This document shows, in pieces, positions 56,801 to 63,658 of a stretch of DNA of 64,000 nt. Origin of the DNA: Gonocerus acuteangulatus (Eukaryota > Arthropoda > Insecta > Hemiptera > Coreidae); the NCBI GenBank assembly GCA_946811695.1, contig OX328128.1, positions 80,268,640-80,332,639 on the forward strand. The letters are read 5' to 3'. Below the pieces are notes generated by a model, which was given only the letters and a program-made list of their open reading frames with translations, had not been told where the DNA came from and ran no database searches. The translations under genes were made by a program, and so were the position numbers. Each line of letters starts with the position of its first letter. The first letter of the stretch is position 1.

Positions 56801-59800
56801 GACCAAATTTGACACACATGTCGGTCTTTATCCGCGTAGTGTCATAAGCTAGTCAAAATCGTCTATCAGCTGTCTGTCTGCATGTTTGTTCCTTACACAA
56901 ATTCACACCATTTGACCGATATTGACCAAACTTGGCACACAGGTAGGCCTTGGTACGGGGAATGCACTAGGCTAGGTAAAAAAGGTATTTCAGCTGTCTG
57001 TCTGTATGTTTGTTCCTTATACAAATTCACACCGTTGGGCCTATTTTGACCAAACTTGCCACGCAGGTAGGTCTTAATACGGGAGTGTCATATTACCTAT
57101 GACGTTTTCTACTTTTTGTTCCATCGAAATGCCATTATTCCTTCTGAAACCCATCATGTGGGGTATCAAATAAATCGTCTTGGTAAGGAGAACCTATATT
57201 TGATGTTTTAAAAAACATTTCGAGGCATCTTAACAAAAACAGTTGTGACTTCTTTCTTAAATATAGTAAATAAAGTCGTAGGGGTTCACTGCATAATATA
57301 CTTCAAAGCAGATACCTATGGTGTTTTGTACTTTTTGTTCCATCGGAAAGCCATCATGTGTGGTATCAAATGAATCGTCTTGGCAAGGAGAACCTATATT
57401 TGATGTTTTAAGAAACATTTCGACGCATCCTAAAAACAACAGGTCTTTCTTAAATGTTGTAAATAAAGTCGTAGGGGTTAACTGCATAACATACTAGAAA
57501 GCAGATACTAAGTTTTTCAAATTCGAGCCATCTAAATTACAAAGTTTAGGATCGCTAACCCAAAATGTATCGTCTTTGTTCTTATATTTTTCTTGAAGGC
57601 CTTCTGCACTTTCCCTATTGTGATCTTTATCCTCGGGAAAAGGTTCCTGTGTTTTACAGTGTAATAGTTTAGTTAAGAGAGCAATCAATTTGTCCTCTAG
57701 AGTAATTTCATCTGGAAGAGCTTCTAACTTTTCTAGTCTAGTGATTAGATGTATGTAGGTTGATTATTGGTATCAAATATCCAGCAGTAAGGAGAACCTT
57801 ATGCAGAATCCAAAGACCCTGGTTTTATATGAAGTACAAAAGCCAGTAGGTATAAGGCAACTAAATTCTATTTAATACTTAGAAAAAAGTAATGAGATCC
57901 CCAAAAAAAACATAAATGTGAAATAGAGGCCAAGTTCCTGCCCCCCCCAAAGAAACACCCCCTTCCTCAAAAATATCCCCTCCTAAAACCCCCCCAAAAC
58001 GCCTTACCATTCTACACTCCAAAAAAGTAGTATGAGTTGGTGTATTAATTCAACCAAAAATATTTGCCAATACAAGAGATGATACAAGAAAGAAATGTCC
58101 AAGTTCATTATTTAGAAGACCTCATAGTTACTTACTAAGAACAGTAAAGACACTTCAACTGACCTTTAAAAACAACAATAAAAATACTTATATCCAGTTA
58201 CTAAAATATCACTTTCCTCAACCAGATATATTCTTAAACTTGGCAATGTTTTTTTTGTGCCGAAATTATCTTTAGAGAAAAACTAAACATTGCCAAGATT
58301 AAGAATATACCTGGTTGAGGAAAGTGATATTTTAGTAACTGGATATAAGTATTTTTATTGTTGTTTTTAAAGGTCAGTTGAAGTGTCTTTACTGTTCTTA
58401 GTAAGTAACTATGAGGTCTTCCAAATAATGAACTTGGACATTTCTTTCTTGTATCATCTCTTGTATTGGCAAATATTTTTGGTTGAATTAATACACCAAC
58501 TCATACTACTTTTTTGGAGTGTAGAATGGTAAGGCGTTTTGGGGGGGTTTTAGGAGGGGATATTTTTGAGGAAGGGGGTGTTTCTTTGGGGGGGGCAGGA
58601 ACTTGGCCTCTATTTCACATTTATGTTTTTTTTGGGGATCAATTACCACTGGTGGGCAGATACACAAGCCCAGAGAAAGATCTGATTTTTATTAAATATA
58701 AATTAATTATTTTTGTTTTTTTTTATAGCTACTACTCCTTATATTTAAACGAATAAGTTACAAAATAATACAAGAATAATGAAATCAAGAGACAGAAAAT
58801 AAAGTTACGTACCACAACATCAAAAAGCGAGGTTTTTATGCTATAATGTACAATTTCATTGTTAAAAGCAGTGGTGAAGTTGAAATCACCAGCTAACTGA
58901 AAAAAAAAAAAATAAACAAAAATTTCTCAATAAATTAGTATAAATATAAACAATCAAACACATTTTTAAATTATGAAGGTAATACCGTTGATTCCAATAT
59001 ATTTTCTTAACTAGCAGATAAAAAATAAACTACTTAATAATAAAAAGGCAATAAGAAATGCAGTATCATCAGAAAATATTAATTACACTAGATGGATAAA
59101 ACAAATGCTAAGCGGCTTTTCTGTAATTTGTAAAAAAAAAACTAGAAGCTACTTACGACTAGGCAGATAAGCCATATCAGCGAAGTGAATAAGACGTCGA
59201 AGGTTATGAAAAGACAGAAGAATCTTCGGACAGCAGACATGTGTCCGTTGATTTGAAGGCCTCTCGCCACATCTTCTGACATCACGTGATGTTGACACGT
59301 AGTACAATAAGCTCCATTCCCAACACCTATTAAGTACAATATAATAATTATTTATTGTCATAAAGAGACAATTAAATATTCAATTTAGACCTTGTCAGTT
59401 GGATTTTCAAATGGATCTCCAAAAGTGACATTTGAATAACTAAAAGAACTGACTTATAATTATTATTATTAATTAATTAATGTGGAAATAGTAAAGAATT
59501 CCAACTTGTTAGCATCAAGGCTATCAAGCCTGGTAGGCCTTGGTGCAGTTCTTTCCGGGTTTTCTCCGGGCACCTGTTTCTAATTCTAATGCTATCAAAG
59601 TAAAAATAACAAGTTATTTAAAGACAAATTAAAAGCATTCCATCATTTTTCTCAATACTGAGGAATGTCTTCTCCTTCAGGGCTAGAAAATTCCTTGAAA
59701 TGTATTAGAATAAAACATCAACAACTAATGAGTGGTTTGAGAACAACAATGATTAAAACCAAAAGTTATGCCTATCAATAATGATTGGACTACACCATTT

Positions 59801-59965
59801 GTGAATGAATTGTTTTATTTGCCAATGGAAGGAAGCCATATATTTTTACAGAAATAATACATAATACTTACAGTTATATGAAATGCTAGGTGTTTGATGT
59901 CTTGTTGACATGAAACGCTCCTGTAAAAGTCCATTTAGTCTATCTGGAGGAGGTGGATCTGACAT
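40337..59965 (-). CDS. STARD3: StAR-related lipid transfer protein 3 (STARD3/MLN64) orthologue, 12 coding exons
   Basis: Late-endosomal membrane protein that binds sterol and tethers endosomes to the ER. Joined coding exons on the minus strand: 59965-59872, 59326-59157, 58896-58813, 55098-55021, 54941-54888, 54621-54492, 49747-49625, 46887-46847, 43873-43709, 42172-42068, 41334-41159, 40529-40337. Every junction is AG/GT and in phase, giving 1413 nt = 470 residues plus stop (human STARD3 has 445). Residues about 65-185 form the MENTAL domain with four hydrophobic helices (RRFFCLFITFDVLF begins the first). Residues 236-242 (FYSPVES) match the position of the phospho-FFAT motif, followed by an acidic stretch (SDDESE). 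Residues about 262-470 are the START domain, including SSRDFVMLR and RGENGPG. Introns range from 79 bp to 4.7 kb and host many mobile elements. No broken exon was seen. Family assignment is from recalled similarity to vertebrate MLN64; the 5'UTR and promoter were not located. Confidence 0.93.
40647..41050. mobile_element. MITE with pogo-like ends, TA-flanked, in STARD3 intron 11
   Basis: 404 bp. Left CAGTAGACTCTCCTTAATCT and right GATTAAGGAGAGTCTACTG are near-perfect inverted ends, flanked by TA at 40645-40646 and 41051-41052. Non-coding. It makes up about two thirds of the 629-bp intron. Confidence 0.87.
41159..41334 (-). CDS. STARD3: STARD3 coding exon 11 (START domain core)
   Basis: Codons 349-406 plus two bases. 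NTDIIYQVSAEAGKGLVSSR then DFVMLRHF matches human [28 protein letters not shown], keeping the Asp and Arg of the pocket. Ends PPPKKHVV plus AG of Arg407. Confidence 0.93.
41505..41790 (+). mobile_element. Solo Penelope terminal repeat
   Basis: Matches the terminal repeat of the 47-48 kb element: ACATTTACCCTAAAACTATC, then CAGTCCAGAAGTGGCCCTGA, AAGTGCTCCTGAAGAGGCGT and GACCTTCAGCCACAGA. No coding part. In the STARD3 intron between exons 10 and 11. Confidence 0.7.
42068..42172 (-). CDS. STARD3: STARD3 coding exon 10 (START domain)
   Basis: 35 codons, phase 0. LIEVLYERLQEFPTWNPTVK and ESRVLQ match the human segment [26 protein letters not shown]: the helix that closes over the lipid pocket and the strand after it. 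Confidence 0.92.
42689..43580. mobile_element. pogo/Tigger-type DNA transposon, deleted, TA-flanked, in STARD3 intron 9
   Basis: 892 bp. Ends CAGTGGAACATGGATAATTC and GAATTATCCAAGTTCTACTG are inverted and flanked by TA at 42687-42688 and 43581-43582. Inside (plus) is LTLSESIAAIKEVEKGIKKK, then SEIAKDFRIPPKTLS: a Tigger-type N-terminal helix-turn-helix, with a stop three codons after the presumed ATG. Catalytic domain absent. Confidence 0.9.
43709..43873 (-). CDS. STARD3: STARD3 coding exon 9 (start of START domain)
   Basis: 55 codons, phase 0 at both ends. Begins IDYSAYVSGGKSEALLEEAW and continues through DKWKKDITTSQGDQIFSQ, aligning with the first helix and first strands of the human START domain (YIRQGKEATAVVDQI; NWKFEKNNEYGDTVYT). 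Confidence 0.92.
43990..44340 (+). mobile_element. tRNA-derived SINE, family C
   Basis: The head GTTAGCTCAGTGGTACAGAG, then GTAGAGCATGCAACTAACAT and GAGTTTGAAACTC, is a recognisable tRNA A box, anticodon arm and B box. The body includes GGGTACCTGCAAAGGGGAAA and GTCAAGAATCGATACC, ending TTTTATATATATA. It lies in a STARD3 intron. Being embedded in a repeat family, it is not a functional tRNA gene. Confidence 0.8.
44813..44962 (+). mobile_element. tRNA-derived SINE, family C, 5' truncated
   Basis: Only the body is present: TGCAAAGAGAAAAATCAAGT, CCATATGGTCAAGAATC, then GCCCTTGTGGCCTGTTA, parallel to the copy at 44160-44300. Confidence 0.7.
45000..46846. other. STARD3 intron 8 remainder, no element recognised
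   Basis: Contains a GC-richer block at 45660-46070 (GGCCTGGCGTCGTGGCATAT, then GGGCCCAGCGTCGTGTCTTG) that reads like degraded repeat sequence; a 79-codon minus frame within it has no recognised homologue. Confidence 0.4.
46847..46887 (-). CDS. STARD3: STARD3 coding exon 8 (acidic linker micro-exon)
   Basis: A 41-bp exon completing Gly and encoding SDDESEKPDKKDV, matching human GSDNESDEEVAGKK. The acidic run belongs to the extended FFAT tract. Good acceptor (TTTCAG) and donor (GTAAGT); phases fit both neighbours. Confidence 0.88.
47317..47359 (-). ncRNA. Hammerhead-ribozyme-like motif in Penelope repeat
   Basis: Minus-strand copy of the motif at 48045-48087 with the same core and stems (GTGCTC, CTGAAGA, GAAAC, ATGTA, GAGC), located in the 3' terminal repeat of the element. 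Confidence 0.5.
47586..48026 (-). pseudogene. Penelope-like element, GIY-YIG endonuclease fragment
   Basis: An open frame of about 146 residues: YNPIFANEIKHKCKDLGRIS, then KVYVGESGQLLKKRIKQHAK (GIY-YIG core in the divergent form VYVGESG, with the following RIKQH), HTFNFDTVKILDKEKNPIKR and the C-terminal KAVNKKTD. This is the C-terminal endonuclease domain of Penelope-like retroelements; the reverse transcriptase is missing (5' truncation). Confidence 0.82.
48045..48087 (+). ncRNA. Hammerhead-ribozyme-like motif in Penelope repeat
   Basis: GTGCTC (stem I) - CTGAAGA (core) - extra G - GCGTC/GACGT (stem II) - GAAA - C AT G U (very short stem III) - A - GAGC (stem I partner). The same is seen reversed at 47317-47359. 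The extra base after CTGAAGA departs from the canonical hammerhead, so self-cleavage is uncertain. Hammerheads are known from Penelope terminal repeats. Confidence 0.5.
48590..49115 (+). repeat. Degenerate repeat of TAATTACA-type words
   Basis: Dense runs of GTAATTACAG, TTATGATTACA and ATTATAATTG-like words in both orientations, with AAAAATGTTGTGATTAC blocks, over 500 bp. Self-complementary and low complexity. In a STARD3 intron, upstream of a LINE tail. Confidence 0.75.
49125..49400 (+). pseudogene. LINE C-terminal fragment and 3' tail
   Basis: SDRLQPAGLCREEDETPTHV, then SFECVAVESRRFLHFGSI matches the C-x-EEDETPxHVxFEC zinc-knuckle region of R1/jockey-group LINEs, ending IRQYLRFIRMLR. The 3' tail ends in TAATC repeats (TTAATCTAATCTAATC). 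In a STARD3 intron. Confidence 0.68.
49625..49747 (-). CDS. STARD3: STARD3 coding exon 7 (linker with phospho-FFAT-like motif)
   Basis: Residues 204-244 plus one base. Ends with GGTFYSPVESPA, corresponding to human EGQFYSPPESFA, the phosphorylation-dependent FFAT motif that binds VAP/MOSPD2 on the ER. The key Phe, Tyr, Ser and Pro are kept. Donor GTAATA. Confidence 0.9.
50085..50300 (-). repeat. Dispersed repeat family R1, partial copy in STARD3 intron
   Basis: AAAACACTTATTTCTCCGAT, then TTTTTTTGTAGAGAATTTAG, and TTTCGAGATATTTATG match the R1 body. Confidence 0.65.
51505..52107 (+). mobile_element. Cluster of three family-A SINE copies (two partial, one diverged)
   Basis: 51505-51617 is 5' truncated (starts in the GGTGGTTTTTCTTTCG body). 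51640-51805 has the B box GTGGGTTCGATTCCCAC. 51875-52107 is diverged, with a degenerate head (CCGGCGGCCGTAACCACTA) and the tail GGGGTTAAAATTAAAATAA. They lie in the 4.7-kb STARD3 intron, antisense to the gene. Confidence 0.7.
52701..52779. repeat. (AT)n microsatellite
   Basis: About 79 bases of AT in the 4.7-kb STARD3 intron. Confidence 0.97.
53305..53644 (+). repeat. 34-bp tandem repeat, 10 copies, internally palindromic
   Basis: Unit AATAATGGATAATTGATGTG, TAAATCCTACATCA. The part TTGATGT...ACATCAA is an inverted repeat, so every unit can form a small hairpin. In a STARD3 intron. Confidence 0.93.
54492..54621 (-). CDS. STARD3: STARD3 coding exon 6 (MENTAL helix 4)
   Basis: 43 codons plus one base. 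The helix AVMLILSSFILSWAEGWLLD is followed by IKVVPQE, an excellent match to human SFVLAWLETWFLDFKVLPQE. It ends with the G of a split Gly codon; donor GTATGT. Confidence 0.92.
54888..54941 (-). CDS. STARD3: STARD3 coding exon 5 (MENTAL helix 3)
   Basis: 18 codons: VTTVGTCCFLVEKVYIFD, matching human VTTLVSSAFLIVKVILSE. The 79-bp intron before it (54942-55020) is the shortest in the gene. Phase 0 at both ends. Confidence 0.9.
55021..55098 (-). CDS. STARD3: STARD3 coding exon 4 (MENTAL helix 2 and start of helix 3)
   Basis: 26 codons, phase 0 at both ends. MASFSRFVILLLFYGLV aligns with human LAFFRFSGLLLGYAVL, and DHWLIVA begins the third helix. Donor GTAAGT. The preceding 3.7-kb intron holds the large palindrome at 57.9-58.6 kb. 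Confidence 0.9.
55405..55730. repeat. Inverted-repeat element, Penelope-like, with hammerhead-like core
   Basis: GTAGAAGGTAGAAAATTAAT at about 55459 is inverted at 55691-55710. Between them (55626-55652) is CTGACGATGAGAAC, a 3-nt loop and GTTCTCGAAAAGC: core, 6-bp perfect stem and GAAA. In a STARD3 intron. Confidence 0.6.
56560..57075 (-). repeat. R3-related array of about 120-bp units in STARD3 intron
   Basis: Four units each contain CAGCTGTCTGTCTG..TGTTTGTTCC, ATACAAATTCACACCGTT and GACCGATTTTGACCAAA. These are the reverse of R3 internal sequence. Confidence 0.65.
57120..57500 (+). repeat. Two direct copies of a ~195-bp repeat
   Basis: CATCATGTGGGGTATCAAAT (57151) and CATCATGTGTGGTATCAAAT (57352) each begin a block running through CTATATTTGATGTTTTAA and AATAAAGTCGTAGGGGTT. 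A related single copy is at 56520-56580. Non-coding. Confidence 0.65.
57896..58640. repeat. Large near-perfect palindrome (355-bp arms, 35-bp loop) in STARD3 intron
   Basis: Left arm 57896-58250 and right arm 58286-58640 are reverse complements, with at least three substitutions seen and no net length change. The C-runs in the left arm (for example near 57942) have equal G-runs in the right. The loop contains GTGCCGAAATTATC. It lies in the intron between coding exons 3 and 4. A transcript of either strand would fold into a long hairpin. Confidence 0.92.
58813..58896 (-). CDS. STARD3: STARD3 coding exon 3 (MENTAL loop)
   Basis: 28 codons, phase 0 at both ends. Encodes LAGDFNFTTAFNNEIVHY then SIKTSLFDVV, matching the human loop that reads EIIQYNFKTSFFDIF between helices 1 and 2. 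Polypyrimidine-rich acceptor; donor GTACGT. Confidence 0.88.
59157..59326 (-). CDS. STARD3: STARD3 coding exon 2 (MENTAL helix 1)
   Basis: Residues 32-88. It contains a CxxC-HH cluster (YCTTCQHH) and then the family signature MSAVRRFFCLFITFDVLF, which aligns with the start of the MENTAL domain (human SDVRRTFCLFVTFDLLF). The first transmembrane helix follows. Acceptor ATAG, donor GTAAGT, ends in phase 0. Confidence 0.92.
59872..59965 (-). CDS. STARD3: STARD3 coding exon 1 (start codon)
   Basis: ATG at 59965-59963 opens MSDPPPPDRLNGLLQERF and runs to a GTAAGT donor. It ends after the first base of codon 32, which exon 2 completes as Cys. This N-terminal cytosolic tail is proline-rich and variable in the family, so the start is chosen as the first in-frame ATG of an exon whose phase fits. 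Confidence 0.8.
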
Positions 59966-60436
59966 TATAATATATTAAATGGCATAATGGAAACAAGGAT
60001 GGAGAGAAATTTCTTTTAAATTATACTTTCAAATAAAATAACAAAATCGGTGAAAAGGTGAAACAAAACAGGAATTATACAAATTAAAAACAAATCAAAT
60101 GATACGTCAAGATAAACAAACAATCCAACAGTTTGATAAGAGTCTGCGTAACCTCACAAACTGGTTACATCACAAGGGAATAATATCAGCTGAATTCGTG
60201 AATAAAAACTAAAAATGTATGATGACGTAATTTCTTCAGTGTATTTATTGCTCATTATTTCTTCTACAAACAGAGAGGTAGGCTCAATCATAATCAGGTA
60301 CTCTAATTGTAATTATTAACAGACAAAGAACTAATATAACAGTACGTAACTATATTGCGCCATTGTCGATGACGTCATAAATAATCGAGGACCTGATATC
60401 ATGATTTCATTAAGTTATTGTGAAATTCAAGAGCAT

Positions 60437-60560
60437 TTACAAACATCCAGCTCAGAGGAACTGTGTCATCTTAGCGCGTTCTGAAATAATCCATATCTCT
60501 AGTTTGATTAGGAAAACTTGGAATAGAATCGCTTAATATTATATGCTCACAACAAATAAA
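60437..60560 (-). repeat. Dispersed repeat R2 terminus upstream of STARD3
   Basis: CAGAGGAACTGTGTCATCTT then AGCGCGTTCTGAAAT is a diverged R2 terminus. It lies about 500 bases upstream of the STARD3 start codon. Confidence 0.5.
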
Positions 60561-61111
60561 TAAATAATTTCATGTTATTTTTAATGTAATAGTAAATGTA
60601 TAATCTATTTTTAGTGTTAACAAGTTTAAAAGGTAAAAAAACCGTCAAATTCAGCTGACTAACGAACTTGGCCTTTTCTTTTAGACAAAGTGATTTTGTC
60701 AACAACCACTCACGACTGACAACATTATACAGAGGTCGCTCAAACCTTCAATGAATTCGAACTAAAGAGGAACAGCTCTGTACAAGCCCTTTGGCCATTA
60801 TCTCTCTCACTAAAAGATTGTCTGCATTATCAGCTGGTGATAATATTGTCAGCAACATTCTGACGACTCCTATGAAGCCATTTTTATCTCAACTTAAACC
60901 GCAAGTCGGAAAAAGGACTGTTCTGATCTACTTCTTTATCAGTTGAAACATACAATATACACAACCGAATTAACCTCTTAAAAAACACCCCAAACATACA
61001 CGGCAAGTGTACATCATCATGGAGGGTCATTCGACTGAATTGTCAGGTTGTTTTTATTCAATGTTATTTAATTACTGTATTTATACTCCTTTTTTGTGAA
61101 GAACAGTTAAT

Positions 61112-61312
61112 ATGAGTGACACCAAAAAGTGGTCGGACAAAGACATTGTAACATTTTTGGATTTATTTCGAAATTATCCTTGCCCGTGGGACGGTTCGTC
61201 TGCAGACTACATTAATAGAAACACCAAAGACGCAGCTAGCGCCAATGAGCTATTGAAAAGGCTCGAAGAACGAGGACTAAATGAGCTTTGGGCCCAATTA
61301 AGTGGAAAATAA
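61112..61312 (+). pseudogene. MADF-domain protein of Harbinger element, C-terminally truncated
   Basis: 66 codons: KKWSDKDIVTFLDLF, NYPCPWDGSSADYINR and ANELLKRLEERGLNEL match the N-terminal half of MADF/Myb-SANT-like DNA-binding domains (WSxxxxxxFLxLyRxxPxLWd). In Harbinger elements the partner protein helps nuclear import and DNA binding of the transposase. The frame stops early (QLSGK), so the second half of the domain is gone. Confidence 0.7.
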
Positions 61313-61379
61313 AAAACCTTCGGATGCACATTATAACTTTTTAGCGCTGCCCACCATCCGCTGGCAGTCACGAACACTG

Positions 61380-61682
61380 AAATTGAGTTATGAGGAACAC
61401 TAAACAGGTAGGCTAAAGACTCCAGTAACTAGATGCCGTAAAGTAATTTCTAGCTTTGTTTTACTTGGAATCGCCTGACGAAATTTGGTGTCTATTTTTT
61501 GAATAAGCGGTGTCACTATCTCGAATAACCCTTTAAATTTAGGAACTGACATTCCTAAAATGTTCGCATAAGAAGATGGATCTTCCAATTCTAGTTCGTT
61601 AAAAAGTCGTGCTGATGCCCCCTGATCGTTTCCGCCTGATCCAGGATCTAATCCGCCATCGCCTTTTCTTCCATTTCAACAT
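61380..61682 (-). pseudogene. HARBI1-like Harbinger transposase N-terminal fragment, frameshifted
   Basis: From an ATG at 61682 the minus strand reads MLKWKKRRWRIRSWIRRKRS. An extra G in a run of five (near 61619) breaks the frame, which continues as ASARLFNELELEDPSSYANI and FEIVTPLIQKIDTKFRQAIP to LRHLVTG. A further shift or deletion leads to AYLFSVPHNSIS. The order matches HARBI1-type transposases upstream of their DDE domain, which is missing here. Clearly non-functional. Confidence 0.75.
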
Positions 61683-61833
61683 CTGTTCACATAATTCTCT
61701 AACTCGAAGATTTAACACACGTCTCAAAACATCATGACCCACACCAATAGTTGACATGACAGTTACTGTATTAGCGGCTATTTACCAGCTGTAATGTGAA
61801 CCCTACAGATCCGCTGGCCAGCGGCTGGTTAGT

Positions 61834-62046
61834 TGTTGTTTTTTTTTTTTTTTGTTTTTTTTTTTTTTTTTTTTTTACGGCGCATCGACATAATTCTTGG
61901 CCATTAGCGCCGAGATCCAGGGTGCAGCCAGGAATTTTCTCAGCGAGCCATGGGACGAGAAAATTCCTGCCGCCAGTGGGGATCGAACCCACCGTCTCCC
62001 GCTTATGAATCTAGCGCGCTACCCACTAGACCACGGGAGACCCCAC
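61834..62046 (-). mobile_element. tRNA-derived SINE (family B) with 13-bp target-site duplication
   Basis: Reversed SINE: poly(T) at the left, then a body ending in GGGGTCTCCCGTGG on the minus strand, with the B box GTTCGATCCCC. It is flanked by identical 13-mers GCGGCTGGTTAGT at 61821-61833 and 62047-62059, which marks a recent retrotransposition. Confidence 0.85.
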
Positions 62047-62158
62047 GCGGCTGGTTAGTAGTGGCTTCTAAGCAGCCTTGTGTGACCGCGGCTTATGATT
62101 TGGCGAACTCAATGGAATATACAATCACAATGATGTACCAAGCACAAATTTTACTTAC

Positions 62159-62257
62159 CTTATAAAACGAAAGCATCTGACTCATCATAAAAAGAAATAT
62201 CGCCTTCTGCAGAACACCATACAGGATAAAGTAGAAGGCATGAGAAGTCCGGATTTC
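62159..62257 (-). CDS. Candidate exon of an unidentified membrane protein
   Basis: A 99-bp open stretch, phase 0 on both sides, with a good acceptor (CTAACTAG) and a consensus donor (GTAAGT). It encodes 33 residues containing HAFYFILYGVLQKAIFLFMM, a likely membrane helix. I do not recognise it. It could belong with the open stretches at 62.3-62.5 and 63.1-63.3 kb, but no joined model was confirmed. STARD3 begins downstream at 59965, so this would be a separate gene whose 3' part lies nearer STARD3, or a chance open frame. Confidence 0.35.
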
Positions 62258-62329
62258 CTAGTTAGAAAATCTTCCAAAATGGAATGGTTTTACTTCCACT
62301 CAGCTGTTCAGATGTGTTGCCAGTAAAGT

Positions 62330-62530
62330 CCGGATGGACTATGATATTTGCCGGATAGGACACAAGTTGAAGAGGAAGGATTGGTAAGTATAATCTGTTC
62401 GTACTGAGCTGCCATCTGTGACAATGTATCCTCTACTCTAATGTCCAGAAAATAAGGTGGAAGTGGCCATACACTTTCAGTTCCAGGCCGAGACTGCACA
62501 ATTTGTCCTCTAGGTTTGGACTGAACGGAT
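62330..62530 (-). CDS. Candidate exon, unidentified protein
   Basis: After a plausible acceptor (TGTTCTAG) the frame reads SVQSKPRGQIVQSRPGTESV, then WPLPPYFLDIRVEDTLSQMA and AQYEQIILTNPSSS. The composition looks like real protein rather than AT-rich noise. No consensus donor is evident, so the 3' boundary is uncertain. It lies 73 bases upstream of the candidate exon at 62159-62257. Confidence 0.3.
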
Positions 62531-62541
62531 CTAGAACACAC

Positions 62542-63097
62542 AGGATAAGTTAATAAACCTCAAGGCAGGCACTGCACAGTCCAGTCATATGTAGTAAACC
62601 CACTGTATGTGAAGCAAATATCCTCTTGTCCATACACATCAGGTCTTGAATGGACTGTACAGTTTATCTATTGGGATTATAATTCTACTGTACAGTTCAA
62701 CTCTGGCATCAAGGATTTCCCATTCACGATGAGGAATATCTTAGGGTTTGGACTTCACAGCCTGATTTTCCTCTCCTTGAAGTGGCACCCAAAGTCACCG
62801 AGACCCAGATATGAACCATTCCGCATGTTGTCCTTGAAATATGCGCGGTTGTTTTAGTCATTTACCACCTTCTTACTATATTCGCCTATCAGTTTTTTAT
62901 CTTGACGATCTTAACATGCTGAAAAGAATACCATCAAACATGAACTGGTCCAAAGCGGTTTATTTTGAAAATTCGATTCCTACAGGAAGATAATATCTAT
63001 TTCTTATTTATTTAAAAAAAAAATATTGAATAGTGAGAAATTGGTGGATTATTCCTTCCCTTAAACTTCGACAAGGAGAATTACGGATAAGCAAAAA
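62542..63097. other. Between candidate exons, no element recognised
   Basis: AT-rich sequence with a short relative of the 24.4-kb hairpin arm (62729-62757). No consensus-bounded exon seen. Confidence 0.4.
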
Positions 63098-63340
63098 TTA
63101 AAATAAATTAACTTGAACAATTTCTTGAAAAGTACTTCCAATGAAGGGTTCGGAATCTTTGACGTTATTATTTATAGAGTTTTCTGGATTTTCCGGGTAA
63201 ACTAATTTCTCGGAAAGTTTGTGTAAGAAATTGTCTGTTCGTGCGAGATTCGGCTCATACATTATGGAACCTCCCAAGCTCAGGAATGATTCCATATTCA
63301 TAACATCCTGTTGGTTCTGTATGCTCCTCATGAGTAAAGC
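63098..63340 (-). CDS. Candidate terminal exon or gene fragment, unidentified
   Basis: An acceptor-like CAACTAG at 63341-63342 opens a frame of about 80 residues with MRSIQNQQDVMNMESFLSLG, then GSIMYEPNLARTDNFLHKLS, up to a stop at 63098. The polar, low-AT-bias composition is unlike the surrounding intergenic sequence. No homologue recognised. It may be an exon of the same gene as the candidates at 62.2-62.5 kb, though the in-frame stop argues otherwise unless a donor is used earlier. Confidence 0.3.
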   Translation of the reverse strand, partial: ALLMRSIQNQQDVMNMESFLSLGGSIMYEPNLARTDNFLHKLSEKLVYPENPENSINNNVKDSEPFIGSTFQEIVQVNLF

Positions 63341-63590
63341 CTAGTTGAAGTGGTTTATGGTAACCTCGTTCCTGGTGGTTATGGCACACCTGCGGATTAG
63401 CTAAGGAACCTACCTCAAGGCTGGGTCTGGCGTAGGGGGATTATCGTGGGCGTTCAGTTTTAGCTAGTTTCCTCCCTACTTATAAGGGGCGAAACTCGCT
63501 TATGACGGTAACCCGATACTGAAGTTTTGGCGAGAAATGTGCGCATTTCAGAATTTAGAGGCCACGAAGGTCGATAAATTATTTATATAA

Positions 63591-63592
63591 GA

Positions 63593-63653
<61 letters not shown>
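63591..63653. repeat. (AT)n microsatellite
   Basis: About 63 bases of AT followed by AGGGGAAGGTGTTGTACCTC, which could be the terminus of an element extending past the window. Confidence 0.95.

Positions 63654-63658
<5 letters not shown>

Larger units (their letters stand above)
58897..61111. other. 5' end of STARD3 and upstream flank
   Basis: Introns 1-2 of STARD3, then 59966-60436 without recognised features. A CRE-like GATGACGTCATAA occurs at about 60368 and ATGATGACGTAAT at about 60220. A promoter is expected here, but no initiator can be called from sequence alone. Confidence 0.4.
60900..61760. mobile_element. PIF/Harbinger transposon remnant (MADF gene plus transposase fragment)
   Basis: Two convergent coding remnants lie together: a MADF/Myb-SANT-like protein on plus (61112-61312) and a HARBI1-like transposase on minus (61682-61380). 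That two-gene layout is characteristic of Harbinger elements. The terminal repeats and TSD were not identified, so the outer bounds are approximate. It sits 1-2 kb upstream of the STARD3 start codon. Confidence 0.7.
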
